Assembly (NCBI RefSeq): GCF_000384115.1
Contig: NZ_KB913029.1
Coordinates: forward strand, 1,336,907-1,400,906
Reading direction: 5' to 3'
Length of the DNA: 64,000 nt
Source of the DNA: Sporichthya polymorpha DSM 43042
GTDB taxonomy: Bacteria; Actinomycetota; Actinomycetes; Sporichthyales; Sporichthyaceae
How positions within the stretch are numbered: position 1 is the first letter of the stretch; each line of letters opens with the position of its first letter. The notes beneath the pieces are model-generated. The model made no database searches. It had not been told where the DNA came from and saw only the letters and a list, made by a program, of their open reading frames with translations. Shown here one piece after another: positions 17,131 to 26,437 of this stretch. A program made the position numbers and the translations under genes.

Positions 17131-18342
17131 GTGGACTTCTCAAATACCGAGCGCAGCCGTGACCTGCAGGGACAGGTGCGTGCTTTCTTGCACGAGCGAG
17201 TGCTCCCCGCCGAGGCCATCTACCGACAGCAGCTCAACGCCCTCCCAACCCGCCATCACGAGCCGCCTGTAATCGCGGAGCTCAAGCACGACGCGAAGGC
17301 CGCCGGACTATGGAATCTCTTCATGCCGGATCCGGCATGGGGCCCTGGCCTGTCGAACGCCGAGTACGCACCGTTGGCGGAGCTGATGGGCCGCAGCCTG
17401 ATCGCGCCCGAGGTGTTCAACTGCAACGCGCCGGACACGGGCAACATGGAGGTGCTTTCCATGTTCGGCACACCCGACCAGCAGGAGCGCTGGCTCCGGC
17501 CCCTGCTGGCAGGCGAGATCCGCAGCTGTTTTCTCATGACGGAGCCGGCAGTGGCGAGCTCGGACGCCACCAATATGGGCGCCACGATCCGCCGCGACGG
17601 AGACGAGTACGTCCTGAACGGCCGGAAGTGGTGGATCACGAACGGCCCCCGGCCGCACTCCGCCATCGGGATCTTCATGGGGATCAGCGACCCGGAGGCA
17701 CCTCAGCATCGGCGGCATTCCATGATGCTGGTCGAGCTTGACCGACCTGGCATCCGGATCGAACGAACGCTCAGTGTCTTCGGCTATGACGAAGGCGACG
17801 GCCACGCAGAGATCGTGTTCGAGGACGTACGAGTGCCGGCCTCCAACCTGCTGCAGCAAGAGGGCGATGGCTTCCGCATCGCACAGGGCAGGCTCGGGCC
17901 GGGCCGCATCCATCACTGCATGCGTGCCGTGGGCCAATCCGAGCGCGCCCTCGAACTGATGATCCGCCGCGCCGCGGAGCGTCAGACGTTCGGGGCCTCG
18001 CTCATCGACCGCGACCTAATCCGTTCCTACATCGCCGAGTCCAGGATGGACATCGACCAGAGCCGCCTGCTGACCCTCCACGCGGCGTGGCTGATCGACC
18101 AGGTAGGCGCGAAAGCTGCGCGCAAGGAAATCAGCATGATCAAGGTGGCAGTACCGCGAGCCGCCCTTCGGGTGATCGACCGCGCCATGCAGACGTTCGG
18201 CGCCGCCGGACTGTCCCAGGACACGCCGTTGGCGCACCACTACGCCCACGCCCGAACGCTGCGCATCGTCGACGGTCCTGACGAGGTGCACATCCTCACC
18301 GTGGCCCGCCTGGAGATCGCGCAACAAATGGCCGGCATTTGA
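17131..18342 (+). CDS. Acyl-CoA dehydrogenase
   Basis: A 403-residue FAD enzyme catalysing alpha,beta-dehydrogenation of an acyl-CoA. It has the ETF/FAD region CFLMTEPAVASSDATNMGAT, the middle beta domain RKWWITNGPRPHSA and the C-terminal helical domain with QTFGAAGLSQDTPLAHHYA and the acidic DGPDEVH. The GTG at 17131 is preceded at ideal spacing by AAGGAG, so I prefer it to the TTG 18 bp upstream. It resembles the larger ACAD10/11-like group. It begins the plus-strand operon divergent from the PaaA-like unit. Confidence 0.92.
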   Translation: MDFSNTERSRDLQGQVRAFLHERVLPAEAIYRQQLNALPTRHHEPPVIAELKHDAKAAGLWNLFMPDPAWGPGLSNAEYAPLAELMGRSLIAPEVFNCNAPDTGNMEVLSMFGTPDQQERWLRPLLAGEIRSCFLMTEPAVASSDATNMGATIRRDGDEYVLNGRKWWITNGPRPHSAIGIFMGISDPEAPQHRRHSMMLVELDRPGIRIERTLSVFGYDEGDGHAEIVFEDVRVPASNLLQQEGDGFRIAQGRLGPGRIHHCMRAVGQSERALELMIRRAAERQTFGASLIDRDLIRSYIAESRMDIDQSRLLTLHAAWLIDQVGAKAARKEISMIKVAVPRAALRVIDRAMQTFGAAGLSQDTPLAHHYAHARTLRIVDGPDEVHILTVARLEIAQQMAGI

Positions 18343-18812
18343 ACACCGACCCGCCGGGTCGGTTGATTCTCGACCGGCCCCAGGAACTCCTTGACCACAT
18401 CGGCTTTGGCCTCGGTCCCTCGTCCTGGTACACCGTAGAGCAGAGTGCGGTGGATGCCTTCGCCGACGCGACGGCCGACCGGCAGTGGATCCACGTCGAC
18501 CCTGAACGGGCCGCCAAGGGACCATTCGGCACGACGATCGCCCACGGGTACATGAGCGTGGGACTCATTACTCCTCTCTTCAGCGAAGTGCTCGTAGTTC
18601 ACGACCAGAGCATGATCGTCAACTACGGGATGGAGCGAGTCCGTTTTCCGGCGCCAGTGCTGCTACCGGCCCGCGTCCGTCTCACCGGAACGATCGCCCA
18701 CGCCGAGCCGGTGGCGCGCGGTATCCATCTCGCGAGCGACGTGATCCTCGAGCTTGAGGGCAGCGCAAAACCGGCGTGCGTCGCGCGCGTTCTTTACCGC
18801 TACCTGACCTGA
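18339..18812 (+). CDS. MaoC-family enoyl-CoA hydratase
   Basis: A 157-residue R-hydratase with the hot-dog motif DRQWIHVDPERAAKGPFG and TTIAHGYMSVGLI. It would hydrate the enoyl-CoA produced by the dehydrogenase encoded upstream. The TTG start overlaps the dehydrogenase stop (TTGA, 18339-18342). Confidence 0.88.
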   Translation: MNTDPPGRLILDRPQELLDHIGFGLGPSSWYTVEQSAVDAFADATADRQWIHVDPERAAKGPFGTTIAHGYMSVGLITPLFSEVLVVHDQSMIVNYGMERVRFPAPVLLPARVRLTGTIAHAEPVARGIHLASDVILELEGSAKPACVARVLYRYLT

Positions 18813-18883
18813 CCCCTTCGTCCTTCGAACCCTTGGCCTTCACCTCACCTCTTCAACCGTTCGTCTGAACCCTGGGAGAAATC

Positions 18884-20023
18884 ATGCGCGACGCCGTGAT
18901 CGTCGAGGCAGTACGGACACCCATCGGCAAGCGGAACGGTGGGCTCGCGAGTGTTCACCCCGCCGACCTATCGGCTCAGGTCCTGATCGCCCTGACGCAG
19001 CGCAGCGGCATCGACCCGGCCATCGTGGACGACGTGATCTGGGGGTGCGTAAACCAGGTCGGCGAGCAGACCTTCGACCTCGCCCGCACTGCGGCGCTAT
19101 CGGCGGGCTGGCCGGAGTCAGTACCGGGCACGACCGTGGATCGACAGTGCGGATCCTCGCAACAGGCGGTGCACTTCGCCGCCGCGGGTGTCATCGCCGG
19201 ACACTACGACATGGTGGTTGCCGGCGGAGTTGAGTCGATGACCCGAGTCCCCATGGGCTCGACGATGATCGCCAACCCACTCGGGCAGAGGTACATCGAG
19301 CGTTACGGAGTCGAGTTCCCGAACCAGGGAATCGGTGCCGAGGAGATCGCCGACCGCTGGGGACTGTCACGGGCCCAACTCGACGAGTTCTCGCTCGAGT
19401 CCCATGAGAAGGCGGCGCGTGCCACCGACGAGGGCCGATTCCAAGACCAGATCGTTCCGGTTCCGACAGTGGAAGGCCTGATCAGCATCGACGAGGGGAT
19501 CCGACGCGGCAGCACCGTCACGAAGCTCGCCACGCTCGCACCGGCATTCCGACCCGATGGGTGCATCACGGCGGCGAACTCCTCCCAGATCTCCGACGGA
19601 GCGGCCGCCCTCCTCATCACCAGCTCCGAGAACGCCGAGCGTCTCGGACTCCGCCCCCTGGCCCGGATCCACACCGCAGTTCTGGCGGCCCTTTCTCCAA
19701 TGCCGATGCTCCACGCACCAATGCCGGCCACGGAGAAGGCGCTGGCAAAGTCGGGCCTTCAACTCACGGACATCGGCGCGTTCGAAGTCAACGAAGCGTT
19801 CGCCTCGGTGCCACTCGCATGGCTGAAGGACATCGGTGCAGACCCGGCCCTGCTCAATCCGCTCGGAGGCGCGATCGCCTTGGGTCATCCCCTCGGCGGT
19901 TCAGGGGCCCGCCTGATGACGACCCTTGTGCACCACATGCGCGACGAGAACATCCGGTATGGCCTCCAGACCATGTGTGAGGGTGGAGGCCAGGCAAACG
20001 CGACCATTCTGGAACTGTTGTGA
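18884..20023 (+). CDS. Acetyl-CoA acyltransferase (thiolase)
   Basis: A 379-residue degradative thiolase cleaving a 3-ketoacyl-CoA with CoA. Nucleophilic Cys89 is in DRQCGSSQQAVHFAA, the second active-site segment is GHPLGGSGARLMTT, and the final Cys is in TMCEGGGQANATILE. GGGAGAAATC precedes the ATG. It completes the plus-strand dehydrogenase-hydratase-thiolase set and is the last intact host gene before the debris region. Confidence 0.94.
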   Translation: MRDAVIVEAVRTPIGKRNGGLASVHPADLSAQVLIALTQRSGIDPAIVDDVIWGCVNQVGEQTFDLARTAALSAGWPESVPGTTVDRQCGSSQQAVHFAAAGVIAGHYDMVVAGGVESMTRVPMGSTMIANPLGQRYIERYGVEFPNQGIGAEEIADRWGLSRAQLDEFSLESHEKAARATDEGRFQDQIVPVPTVEGLISIDEGIRRGSTVTKLATLAPAFRPDGCITAANSSQISDGAAALLITSSENAERLGLRPLARIHTAVLAALSPMPMLHAPMPATEKALAKSGLQLTDIGAFEVNEAFASVPLAWLKDIGADPALLNPLGGAIALGHPLGGSGARLMTTLVHHMRDENIRYGLQTMCEGGGQANATILELL

Positions 20024-20086
20024 GGATGGCAAATCCGCAGCCGCTGCTCTTCAAGCGCCGAATCGGAACGACGTCGTTGATCGTCC

Positions 20087-20175
20087 TGGAGCTGACCCGG
20101 TTCAGCGGACACGGGATTCATCACAGTCGTGCTGCAGGGCGGCCGGATCGGCCGCGCGGTGGAGCTGACCCGGTT
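20087..20175 (+). repeat. Two copies of an IS3-type end sequence
   Basis: TGGAGCTGACCCGGTT occurs at 20087-20102 and again at 20160-20175, each followed by a similar GGACAC segment. It resembles the terminal repeat of an IS3-type element and lies just before an orfA remnant, so it suggests nested or abortive insertions. Confidence 0.5.
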
Positions 20176-20222
20176 GCGTGGACACTTTGATCTTGGGCTT
20201 TGGCCCAGGAGAGGAGTAGCCG

Positions 20223-20457
20223 ATGGGGCGTCCAGCGAAGTACCCGCCGGAGTTCGTGACGCGGCGGTAGAGATGGTGCGCGAGAGCGGCCGGCCCGTCG
20301 CCGAGGTGGCCCGCGAGCTCGGGACTTGACCCCAAGGTCAACGAAGGCACGTTGGGCAACTGGATCAGCCGGAACCGCAAGCCTCGCGGCGAGGTCGAGG
20401 AGCCCGAGCTCTGCGAGTCGGATCGCCAGGAGCTGGCCCGGTTGCGGGTTGACCCCC
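20223..20457 (+). pseudogene. IS3-family orfA transposase remnant
   Basis: ATG at 20223 gives MGRPAKYPPEF. The reading then shifts frame (premature TAG at 20268) into AVEMVRESGRPVAEVAREL, and again into KVNEGTLGNWISRNRKPRGE and VEEPELCESDRQELARLR. This is the usual helix-turn-helix part of IS3 OrfA. At least two frameshifts and a missing 3' end show that it is dead. orfB is absent. Confidence 0.8.
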
Positions 20458-20517
20458 GGGTGCGCCCGGCACCGAGGCGCTCGCCGATCCCGGCACGGGC
20501 CTGGCCCGGCCCGGCCG

Positions 20518-21335
20518 AGCGTCATCCCGACCGGGTTGCCGTGGCAGGAGCCCGACCCGCAGTGGGGCACCCGGATCGAGGGGACCGGGCGCTTCCACCT
20601 GCACGCGGCCATCGACGGCGAGGGCCGGCGCACCGAGGCCCGCTCGGACATCGACGCCGCCTACGGAGACTGGGACAGCGTGCGCGAGCAGGCCGTGCGC
20701 ATCGCCGGACGGACCGGTCCGGTCTCGGCGCGTCTGGACGGCGAGGTGGCCGCGGCGCTGCGGGCGGCGGAGTCCGACCCCGCGAACCTGACGAATGCTC
20801 AGGCCCTGGCGCTGATGGCCAGCGACGATCCCGAGCTCGCGGCCCTGGTCGCGCTGGCCGACGCCATCCGCCGCGACGTCGTCGGTGATGCGGTCACCTA
20901 CGTGGTGAACCGGAACATCAACTTCACCAACGTCTGCTACACCGGCTGACGGTTCTGCGCGTTCCCCCAGCGGCGTACCGACGCCGACGCCTACACCCTG
21001 TCCGTGAAACAGGTCGGTGACCGCGCGGTGCAGGCGTGGAAGCTCGGAGCAACCGAGGTGTGCATGCAGGGCGGCATCGACCCGGACCCGCCCGGCACGG
21101 CGTACTTCGACCTGGCCCGGGAGGACAAGCGGCGCGTCCCGGCATGCACGTCCATGCCTTCAGCCCGATGGAGATCGTCAACGGCGCGGCGCGACCCGGC
21201 ACCGGGGTCTCGATCCGCGAGTGGCTGACGGAAGCTCAACCGGCGGTCTGGGCAGCATTCCCGGCACCGCCGCGGAGATCCTCGACGACGAGGTCCGCTG
21301 GGTGCTGACCAAGGGCAAGCTGCCGGCCCCTGGGT
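20518..21335 (+). pseudogene. fbiC: Internal fragment of fbiC (F0 synthase)
   Basis: FbiC joins the two radical-SAM modules (CofG and CofH) that make the F420 precursor F0. The fragment starts near LPWQEPDPQWG and includes YVVNRNINFTNVCYTG, then an opal TGA (20947-20949) exactly where the middle Cys of the CX3CX2C cluster motif belongs, then [17 protein letters not shown] and [13 protein letters not shown]. At least two later frameshifts break it (near 21140 and 21240). Both ends of the gene are missing. It is a non-functional relic; a working fbiC must be elsewhere if the organism makes F420. Confidence 0.85.
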
Positions 21336-21345
21336 GCACTACTGG

Positions 21346-21764
21346 AGGACTCCACGATTGCCGCCCAGCTCGTGGTGCGGCGGCTGCCGCTCAGATACCC
21401 GCGGGTCCCCATGATCGTGCCGCACCTGGGTGGGGTGATGCCGATCTACCTGGAGCGGATGAACAACCAGCTCGCGCACGCCCTCGAGGACACCGGACTG
21501 CGCCCCGGTGACGTCGCCAGACTGCTGTATTACGACAGTGTGTCACACAGCTCGGAAGTGGCCCTCCACGCCGCCTGCCGTTCTCTGGGACCAGATCGGT
21601 TGCTCCTCGGCAGCGACTATCCCGCGTTGGAGTACTTCGAGCCTTACCCGCGCAGTACCAACTACATCCGGCAGTCGGGTCCGCCGCCCGCCGACATCGG
21701 CGCGATCCTCGCCGGCAACGCCTCGAACCTCTTCCCACCCCAGACGTCGTCGCGTCGTCGCTGA
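21346..21764 (+). pseudogene. C-terminal fragment of an ACMSD-like amidohydrolase
   Basis: About 138 residues match the end of amidohydrolase_2 / ACMSD-type metal-dependent decarboxylases and hydrolases: [56 protein letters not shown] and ILAGNASNLFP. The metal-binding N-terminal HxH half is missing, so it is not functional. It abuts the fbiC fragment, so the two were joined by rearrangement. Confidence 0.8.
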
Positions 21765-21823
21765 CGGATCGACGCCTCTGCCTTCACGAGCCGTGGAAAT
21801 CCCCTCGAACCATGGAAGGTTGG

Positions 21824-21847
21824 GTCAGGTATCTGACACTACGTCAG
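21824..21847. repeat. Nested short inverted repeats, possible IS end
   Basis: GTCAG-GTAT-CTGAC-ACTAC-GTCAG gives two overlapping 5-bp palindromic pairs within 24 bp, between the amidohydrolase fragment and the IS256-type fragment. It may be a terminal repeat of a lost element. Confidence 0.3.
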
Positions 21848-22071
21848 CTCGTATCCATATGTATTCCGTTGGTGCTCGTCCTTGGCTGTGAGGTAAGGCA
21901 ACGTCGACACTGCCCCACCGGGTCACGTACCTCAAGCTGCTGACCTGGCGGCAGGACCGGACCGGGGGTTCACCGAGTTCGTGCCGTTGCCGTCCGTGCA
22001 TCACAGCGCGCCGCTCTACCTGGCCGGGGTGGCCCGCCCTGGCCCGACCGCCCGGGATAACCTTGCCATAC

Positions 22072-22310
22072 ATGCCATGGCGCGGCGCCGGCGCATCGAC
22101 CGGGCGCTGTTCGCGGTGGTGATGGAGGCCTACGTCCACGGCGTCTCCACCCGCAAGGTCGATGACCTGGTCCAGAACCTCGGGGTCGGGACCGGCATCT
22201 CCAGGAGCGAGGTGTCCCGGATCTGCGGCGAGCTCGACACCGACCTCAAGGCCTTCCGCGAGCGCTCCCTGGCCCACGTGCAGTTCCCTGCACCAGAGTG
22301 GAGTCGACGT
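22072..22310 (+). pseudogene. IS256 (mutator)-family transposase fragment
   Basis: The segment [38 protein letters not shown] and [20 protein letters not shown] matches the region just before the first catalytic Asp of mutator-type transposases. Reading then leaves the family after LAHVQFP, so the DDE domain is absent. It is the last piece of debris before the conjugative element. Confidence 0.8.
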
Positions 22311-22569
22311 CTGCGGACGACACAGCCCCCAGTGTGCTCCGAGGTCACCGCCGCCGCTCCTGACGGACCATCATGGCTACGCGCGGACGCTGACGGACCC
22401 TGGCGGACGTGGGCGGGAAACGGCCAAGCTGACGGCACGTCAGCACCACCGGAGTCGGACCGCCACCTCACCGCGCTGAGCGCACCGGCACATTCACATC
22501 CCCCCGCGCACAGGGCAGCGAAGCTCCCGCGCACTTACTCATCTGGCTCCACAGAGATGTCGACGGCGG

Positions 22570-23298
22570 TCAGCCAGCCTGCGGCCGACCGGGCGTGAGA
22601 AGTTCGAGCGCCGCGGCCGAACGTGCAAGCAACGCTTCCAAAGCGGACTTTCCCTTATCGGCGGTGGCGAGAGACGGCCGGCCAATCACGCCGTGTGGTG
22701 TGTAACCGGCCATTCCCAGGGTGTGAAGCAACGAGCGGTCCTCGGACAGGTGGTCCAGCTCGCCGGCCCCGGCGCCCACCAACTCGGGATGGGCATGCAT
22801 CAGGATCGAAACCTCGAGCTCACCGCCGTGCATGTCCTCGCTGTTGGTGGCCTCCATCCCGGCCTCGCGGCGGGCAGCATCCCAGTCGTACCGGGACGGG
22901 TACAGCGCCATCCGCGGCCCGTCGACGTTCGCCTCCTGGACAACGTTGCCGAGGACGTAGTTCCCGCCGTGCCCGTTCACGATCAGCAACTTGTCAGCGC
23001 CAGTATGGGCGGCGGAATCGGCGATGTCGGTGACCACCGCGTACAACGTCCGCGCGCTGATGCTGACCGTCCCCGGCCAGGCGGAATGCTCGTGGGAGCA
23101 GGAGATCGTGATCGGCGGGAGCAGTAGCAGATCGTGCGCGGCGGCGATCTCGCGTGCGATCACGCACGCGATGACGGTGTCGGTGATCAGCGGGAGATGA
23201 TCGCCGTGTTGTTCGAAGCTGCCGACCGGCAGGACGGCGATGCGGGCGGCGCGGCGGCGCTCGTCCGCGGTCGTCGCGGTGGTGAGCAGGTGATCCAC
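22570..23298 (-). CDS. Creatininase-family amidohydrolase paired with HTH-TPR regulator
   Basis: A 242-residue metal-dependent amidohydrolase. It keeps the creatininase ligands: E29 and H31 in [12 protein letters not shown]40, the NGHGGN loop at 108-113 and the HGGE motif ending at E160. The family opens cyclic amides or cleaves small amides (creatinine, formamides, the mycofactocin precursor peptide for MftE). The N-terminal half is shorter and different from MftE, so I do not call it mftE. It begins 13 bp after the stop of the HTH-TPR regulator, on the same strand. A role in making or destroying the regulator's ligand is an inference. Confidence 0.85.
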   Translation of the reverse strand: MDHLLTTATTADERRRAARIAVLPVGSFEQHGDHLPLITDTVIACVIAREIAAAHDLLLLPPITISCSHEHSAWPGTVSISARTLYAVVTDIADSAAHTGADKLLIVNGHGGNYVLGNVVQEANVDGPRMALYPSRYDWDAARREAGMEATNSEDMHGGELEVSILMHAHPELVGAGAGELDHLSEDRSLLHTLGMAGYTPHGVIGRPSLATADKGKSALEALLARSAAALELLTPGRPQAG

Positions 23299-23311
23299 CC
23301 GCCGGCCCTCC

Positions 23312-24490
23312 TCATGCCGCGCCCTCGCCGGTCAGATCGGCCAGGCCTGCTTCGAACTTCTGAGCACCCCTGACCGTACGCGACCCGGCCAACAGGGCAC
23401 GCACCTGACGCAGCTGGTCGATCGACCGGGCCGACGGGGCCTGCCGCACCACGTTGGTCGCGTCGAGGCCGACCGCCACACCCGTGTCCAGGTCGCCGCC
23501 GACCGCGTGCGCCAGCGCGAGCCGGGACAAGCACAGGCCCCGGTCCCGCTCCTGGTCGGCCGGCCACTGCGTCAGAGCGCTCTCGAGCTGGGCGATAGCG
23601 CGGGCCGGAGCGCGCAGCACAATCCAGCACCCACCCGCTTCCGACTGCACGTAGGCCGGGGTGCAGTAGCCCGCCGGGTCCCCTAGGCCTTCCCCGACCG
23701 ACCCGCTGGCGGCTTCCAGCGCCTGCCCGAGCGCGCGCTCGCAGTCCTGCCGCTCGCCCAGCAACGCCAACGCGTTCGCGCGCTGCCGCAGCGCGACCGC
23801 GCGCAACGTGCCCGGCAGCTCGGCCGGGCGGCGGAGGGCCGCCTCGGCCAGACCGATTCCACGGCCGGGACGCCCGGCCTGGGTCGCGATGTTGCTCTTG
23901 CGGTGCAGCACGTACGCCATGGCCCGCAGGTCATCGATCTCGTGCGCCGCGTCCAGAGCCCGGTCGGTCCAGGCCATTGCGGCGTCGTGATCCCCGGCCT
24001 CCTGGTGCAGCCACCCGGCGAACTCCGCGTACCGGCCGACCAGCCGCAGCAACCCCTCCCGCTGAACCCCGCTCGCCCACCGAGCGCGCGCTTCGAGGAA
24101 GCCGGCCTGATCGGTGACGGCCACGAGAAGCGGACGGTGTCCGGCCAGATGATCGAGAGCGGTGTAGCCGGCGAGGATGGTCTCGAACTGAGCCAGCGCG
24201 TCGGGCTGTACGGAGGGCCACTCCTCGACCGGCGGCCCCAGGCTGGGCAACGCCATCGGGGCGAACCCGAGGTCGAAGTCGGTCAACCCGAACGCTGCTC
24301 GGAACAGCTGGCGGTAGAACTCCTCGGGGACCCGGTGGCCGTTCTCCCACCGCGAGATCGCGGTCCTCATCGTGTCGTCGGCTGGCAACGTCACCCCGAC
24401 CTCACCTGCGGCCCGCGTCAGCTCGCGCATCAAGCGGGTTTGTGACCAGCCGCGGTTCTCCCGCGCCGCTCGCAGCTTGTTCTTGGCCAT
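23312..24490 (-). CDS. XRE-type HTH regulator with TPR-like C-terminal domain
   Basis: A 392-residue protein. An N-terminal helix-turn-helix (about 3-75: LRAARENRGWSQTRLMRELT, TAISRWENGHRVPEE) is followed by about 280 residues of helical repeats resembling tetratricopeptide units (HDAAMAWTDRALDAAHEI, GRGIGLAEAALRRPAEL, ERALGQALEAASGSVGEG). This is the layout of RRNPP-like sensors and of Streptomyces element regulators. It diverges from the transfer operon. A perfect 12-bp inverted repeat lies 59 bp upstream, a likely autoregulatory operator. Confidence 0.88.
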   Translation of the reverse strand: MAKNKLRAARENRGWSQTRLMRELTRAAGEVGVTLPADDTMRTAISRWENGHRVPEEFYRQLFRAAFGLTDFDLGFAPMALPSLGPPVEEWPSVQPDALAQFETILAGYTALDHLAGHRPLLVAVTDQAGFLEARARWASGVQREGLLRLVGRYAEFAGWLHQEAGDHDAAMAWTDRALDAAHEIDDLRAMAYVLHRKSNIATQAGRPGRGIGLAEAALRRPAELPGTLRAVALRQRANALALLGERQDCERALGQALEAASGSVGEGLGDPAGYCTPAYVQSEAGGCWIVLRAPARAIAQLESALTQWPADQERDRGLCLSRLALAHAVGGDLDTGVAVGLDATNVVRQAPSARSIDQLRQVRALLAGSRTVRGAQKFEAGLADLTGEGAA

Positions 24491-24548
24491 CGCCGCCCTC
24501 CCCCGGGGGTTCGATGGCCGCCACCTTGCCGCACGAACCGGTCATTTC

Positions 24549-24579
24549 GGGGGGTTATCCACGGATTGGATAACCCCCC
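24549..24579. promoter_or_regulatory. Perfect 12-bp inverted repeat, likely operator
   Basis: GGGGGGTTATCC (24549-24560), a 7-base spacer, then GGATAACCCCCC (24568-24579). It sits in the 365-bp gap between the divergent regulator and transfer genes. One arm with its flank recurs at 35962-35979. The rest of the gap (24491-24855) holds no convincing gene; AAGGAGAG ends it just before the 24856 start. Confidence 0.65.
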
Positions 24580-24855
24580 GGCACCTTCCACAGACCCGCA
24601 CCCCGGGCTTGAGATCGAGGCCATCGCCGCACTCGATGAGCGGAGGCACCGTGCGGATCCACCCGCCATTCCGACCGATTCCCGGCCCGCCACAACGCCC
24701 CGTCACACATCGCAGCGAGGCGCCGCGGAGCCGCCGGTGGTGGGCGGGCCATCCGCGACGGACCGGAGCTCGGTACCGGGAGCCGCGCATGCGTTCCCGC
24801 CGACGACGACGGCGACGACCCACCGACGATCCCTCGACCTCCAAGGAGAGCCCCG

Positions 24856-25209
24856 ATGATGACCGCCCCGCTGATGACCACGCCCGGATCGACCAGCCCG
24901 GTTGCCGACTCCTGCGAATTGGCCTGGCGCCTGCTCGATGAGAACCGAGACCTCCACGCCAGCCTGTCCTTCGCCCGTTTGCGATCCAGCGGCCCCCGCG
25001 TCGTCCTGCACACCCGACCGGAGGTCGATGCCCTGCCCGATCTCGCCGACTGGGCCGCCCGGTTCGGCGGCACGATCATCGGCTCCACCGCCACCGATGA
25101 GCGCGGCAATCCCTGGCGCTCGTGCCGGGTCGCGTTCGAGTTCCTCGGTGAACGGGTCGAGGTCTGCGCCTACATCCCGCGAGCCGACGGCGGCGTGCCC
25201 GATGCCTGA
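24856..25209 (+). CDS. Small conserved-looking element protein, unknown function
   Basis: A 117-residue protein preceded by AAGGAGAGCCCCG. A polar start is followed by a compact domain (CELAWRLLDENRDLHASLSF, LADWAARFGGTIIGSTATDE, SCRVAFEFLGERVEVCAYIP). No family is named with confidence. It is the first gene of the plus-strand transfer direction and faces the regulator, so it may be an early control or accessory protein. Confidence 0.7.
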   Translation: MMTAPLMTTPGSTSPVADSCELAWRLLDENRDLHASLSFARLRSSGPRVVLHTRPEVDALPDLADWAARFGGTIIGSTATDERGNPWRSCRVAFEFLGERVEVCAYIPRADGGVPDA

Positions 25210-25335
25210 GCCGTCGGAGTTCGGACGAGTTTGTCCGTTTCGCTGCGAACGTCGCGGATTCCCTGATAGGCCTGCTTCGTCACCCGGTCTGCCGAGCGCG
25301 GACCGGGCGGGGGATGAGTCGTCGGGGGGCGAGTC

Positions 25336-26391
25336 ATGACAGTTGCGCTGTGCGCAGCGGCGGTGACGTCGGTGATGGTGGCCATGCCGCTCGGAGCCGC
25401 TGTCGCCGCGGGCGGACTCGCCGAGGCCGCACCCGCGTGCAGCATCTCGATCGAATCTGAAACTCCCTCAGGCACGGGGCTCGCCGGTCTCGACACCGAA
25501 CAGACCGCCAATGCGCGCGCGATCGTGGCCACGGTGGCGCAGCGCGACCTGCCGGCCCGGGCTGCCGTGCTCGCGCTTGCCGCCGCGTTGCAGGAATCCT
25601 CGCTGCGTAACCTGCGCCACGGCCACGCCGATTCCCTCGGCCTGTTTCAGCAGCGCCCCTCGCAGGGGTGGGGCACCCCGATCCAGGTCCTCGACCCGGT
25701 CCACGCCACGCACGCCTTCCTGGACCGGCTTGTCGAGGTTCCGCGGTGGCAGGTCAGACCCCTGACTCGGGTCGTACAGGCGGTGCAGCGCAGCGCTTAC
25801 CCGGATGCCTATGCTCGCTGGGAACGCACGGCAGACGAGCTCGTCTCCGCCGCGCTGGGCCGGGCCAGCTACGGCCCCGACGCGGACTGGCCGGTCCAGA
25901 GCGTTGCCGCCGATGAGACCGGCTCGGCCGGCCCGACGGAGATCCAGGCGGCCGACTGCCTGCCGGCACTCGACGTCGGCTCCGGCTGCGGCTTCGCCTT
26001 GGCGCGCGGGAACCCGCGCTCCTGCCAGAACGCGGTGCGCTGGGCGGTGGCGATGACGCAGGGCCCGCCGGTCTGGAAGCGACGGTGCCTGAACTTCGTC
26101 GCCCAGGCCTACGGCTACCGCGCCTCGGGGGTCCTGACCGCCGCTGACTTCTGGGTCACTGCGGAGCAGCGGTACGCGCCGATCCCCGAGCCTCCGGTTG
26201 GGTCGCTGGTCTTCTGGGCCACCGATGATCCGGCCGGACATGTGGCGCTGTCGTTGGGCGAGGGGATGGTCGTGTCCAACGACGTCCTACGTCCCGGTGC
26301 GATCTCCGTCGTCCCGCTGTCCGAAATCGCGGAGCGCTGGGGTGCGTACTACCTCGGCTGGGCCCCACCCCACTTCCCCGACGCTGTCTGA
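25336..26391 (+). CDS. Two-domain cell-wall hydrolase for conjugation
   Basis: A 351-residue exported protein. The signal-like N-terminus (VTSVMVAMPLGAAVAAGGLA) precedes a lysozyme/transglycosylase-like domain (about 55-180) with Glu near 87 in LAAALQESSLRNL and the family motif HADSLGLFQQRPSQGWG. The second domain (about 230-345) looks NlpC/CHAP-like, with Cys near 252 in RRCLNFVAQAYG and His near 301 in AGHVALSLGEG. It corresponds to VirB1/Orf14-type enzymes that open peptidoglycan for the transfer channel. Confidence 0.82.
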   Translation: MTVALCAAAVTSVMVAMPLGAAVAAGGLAEAAPACSISIESETPSGTGLAGLDTEQTANARAIVATVAQRDLPARAAVLALAAALQESSLRNLRHGHADSLGLFQQRPSQGWGTPIQVLDPVHATHAFLDRLVEVPRWQVRPLTRVVQAVQRSAYPDAYARWERTADELVSAALGRASYGPDADWPVQSVAADETGSAGPTEIQAADCLPALDVGSGCGFALARGNPRSCQNAVRWAVAMTQGPPVWKRRCLNFVAQAYGYRASGVLTAADFWVTAEQRYAPIPEPPVGSLVFWATDDPAGHVALSLGEGMVVSNDVLRPGAISVVPLSEIAERWGAYYLGWAPPHFPDAV

Positions 26392-26437
26392 TGCCACGTC
26401 ATTTGCCCGAACCCGGGCCTGCGCGAAGGAGCAAATC

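Noticed and set aside
20947-20949. TGA as a selenocysteine codon in the FbiC-like frame
   Set aside because: The same fragment has at least two frameshifts and lacks both ends of the gene, and no SECIS-like hairpin was evident directly after the codon.
22570-23298. Calling the creatininase-fold protein MftE because mftD is in the window
   Set aside because: It is paired with an HTH-TPR regulator 21 kb from mftD, and its N-terminal region differs from remembered MftE sequences.
24555-24562. TTATCCAC as a DnaA box and the palindrome as a replication origin
   Set aside because: A single box-like match on each arm, no AT-rich stretch and no dnaA/dnaN or plasmid rep gene nearby. The G/C-rich arms fit an operator better.
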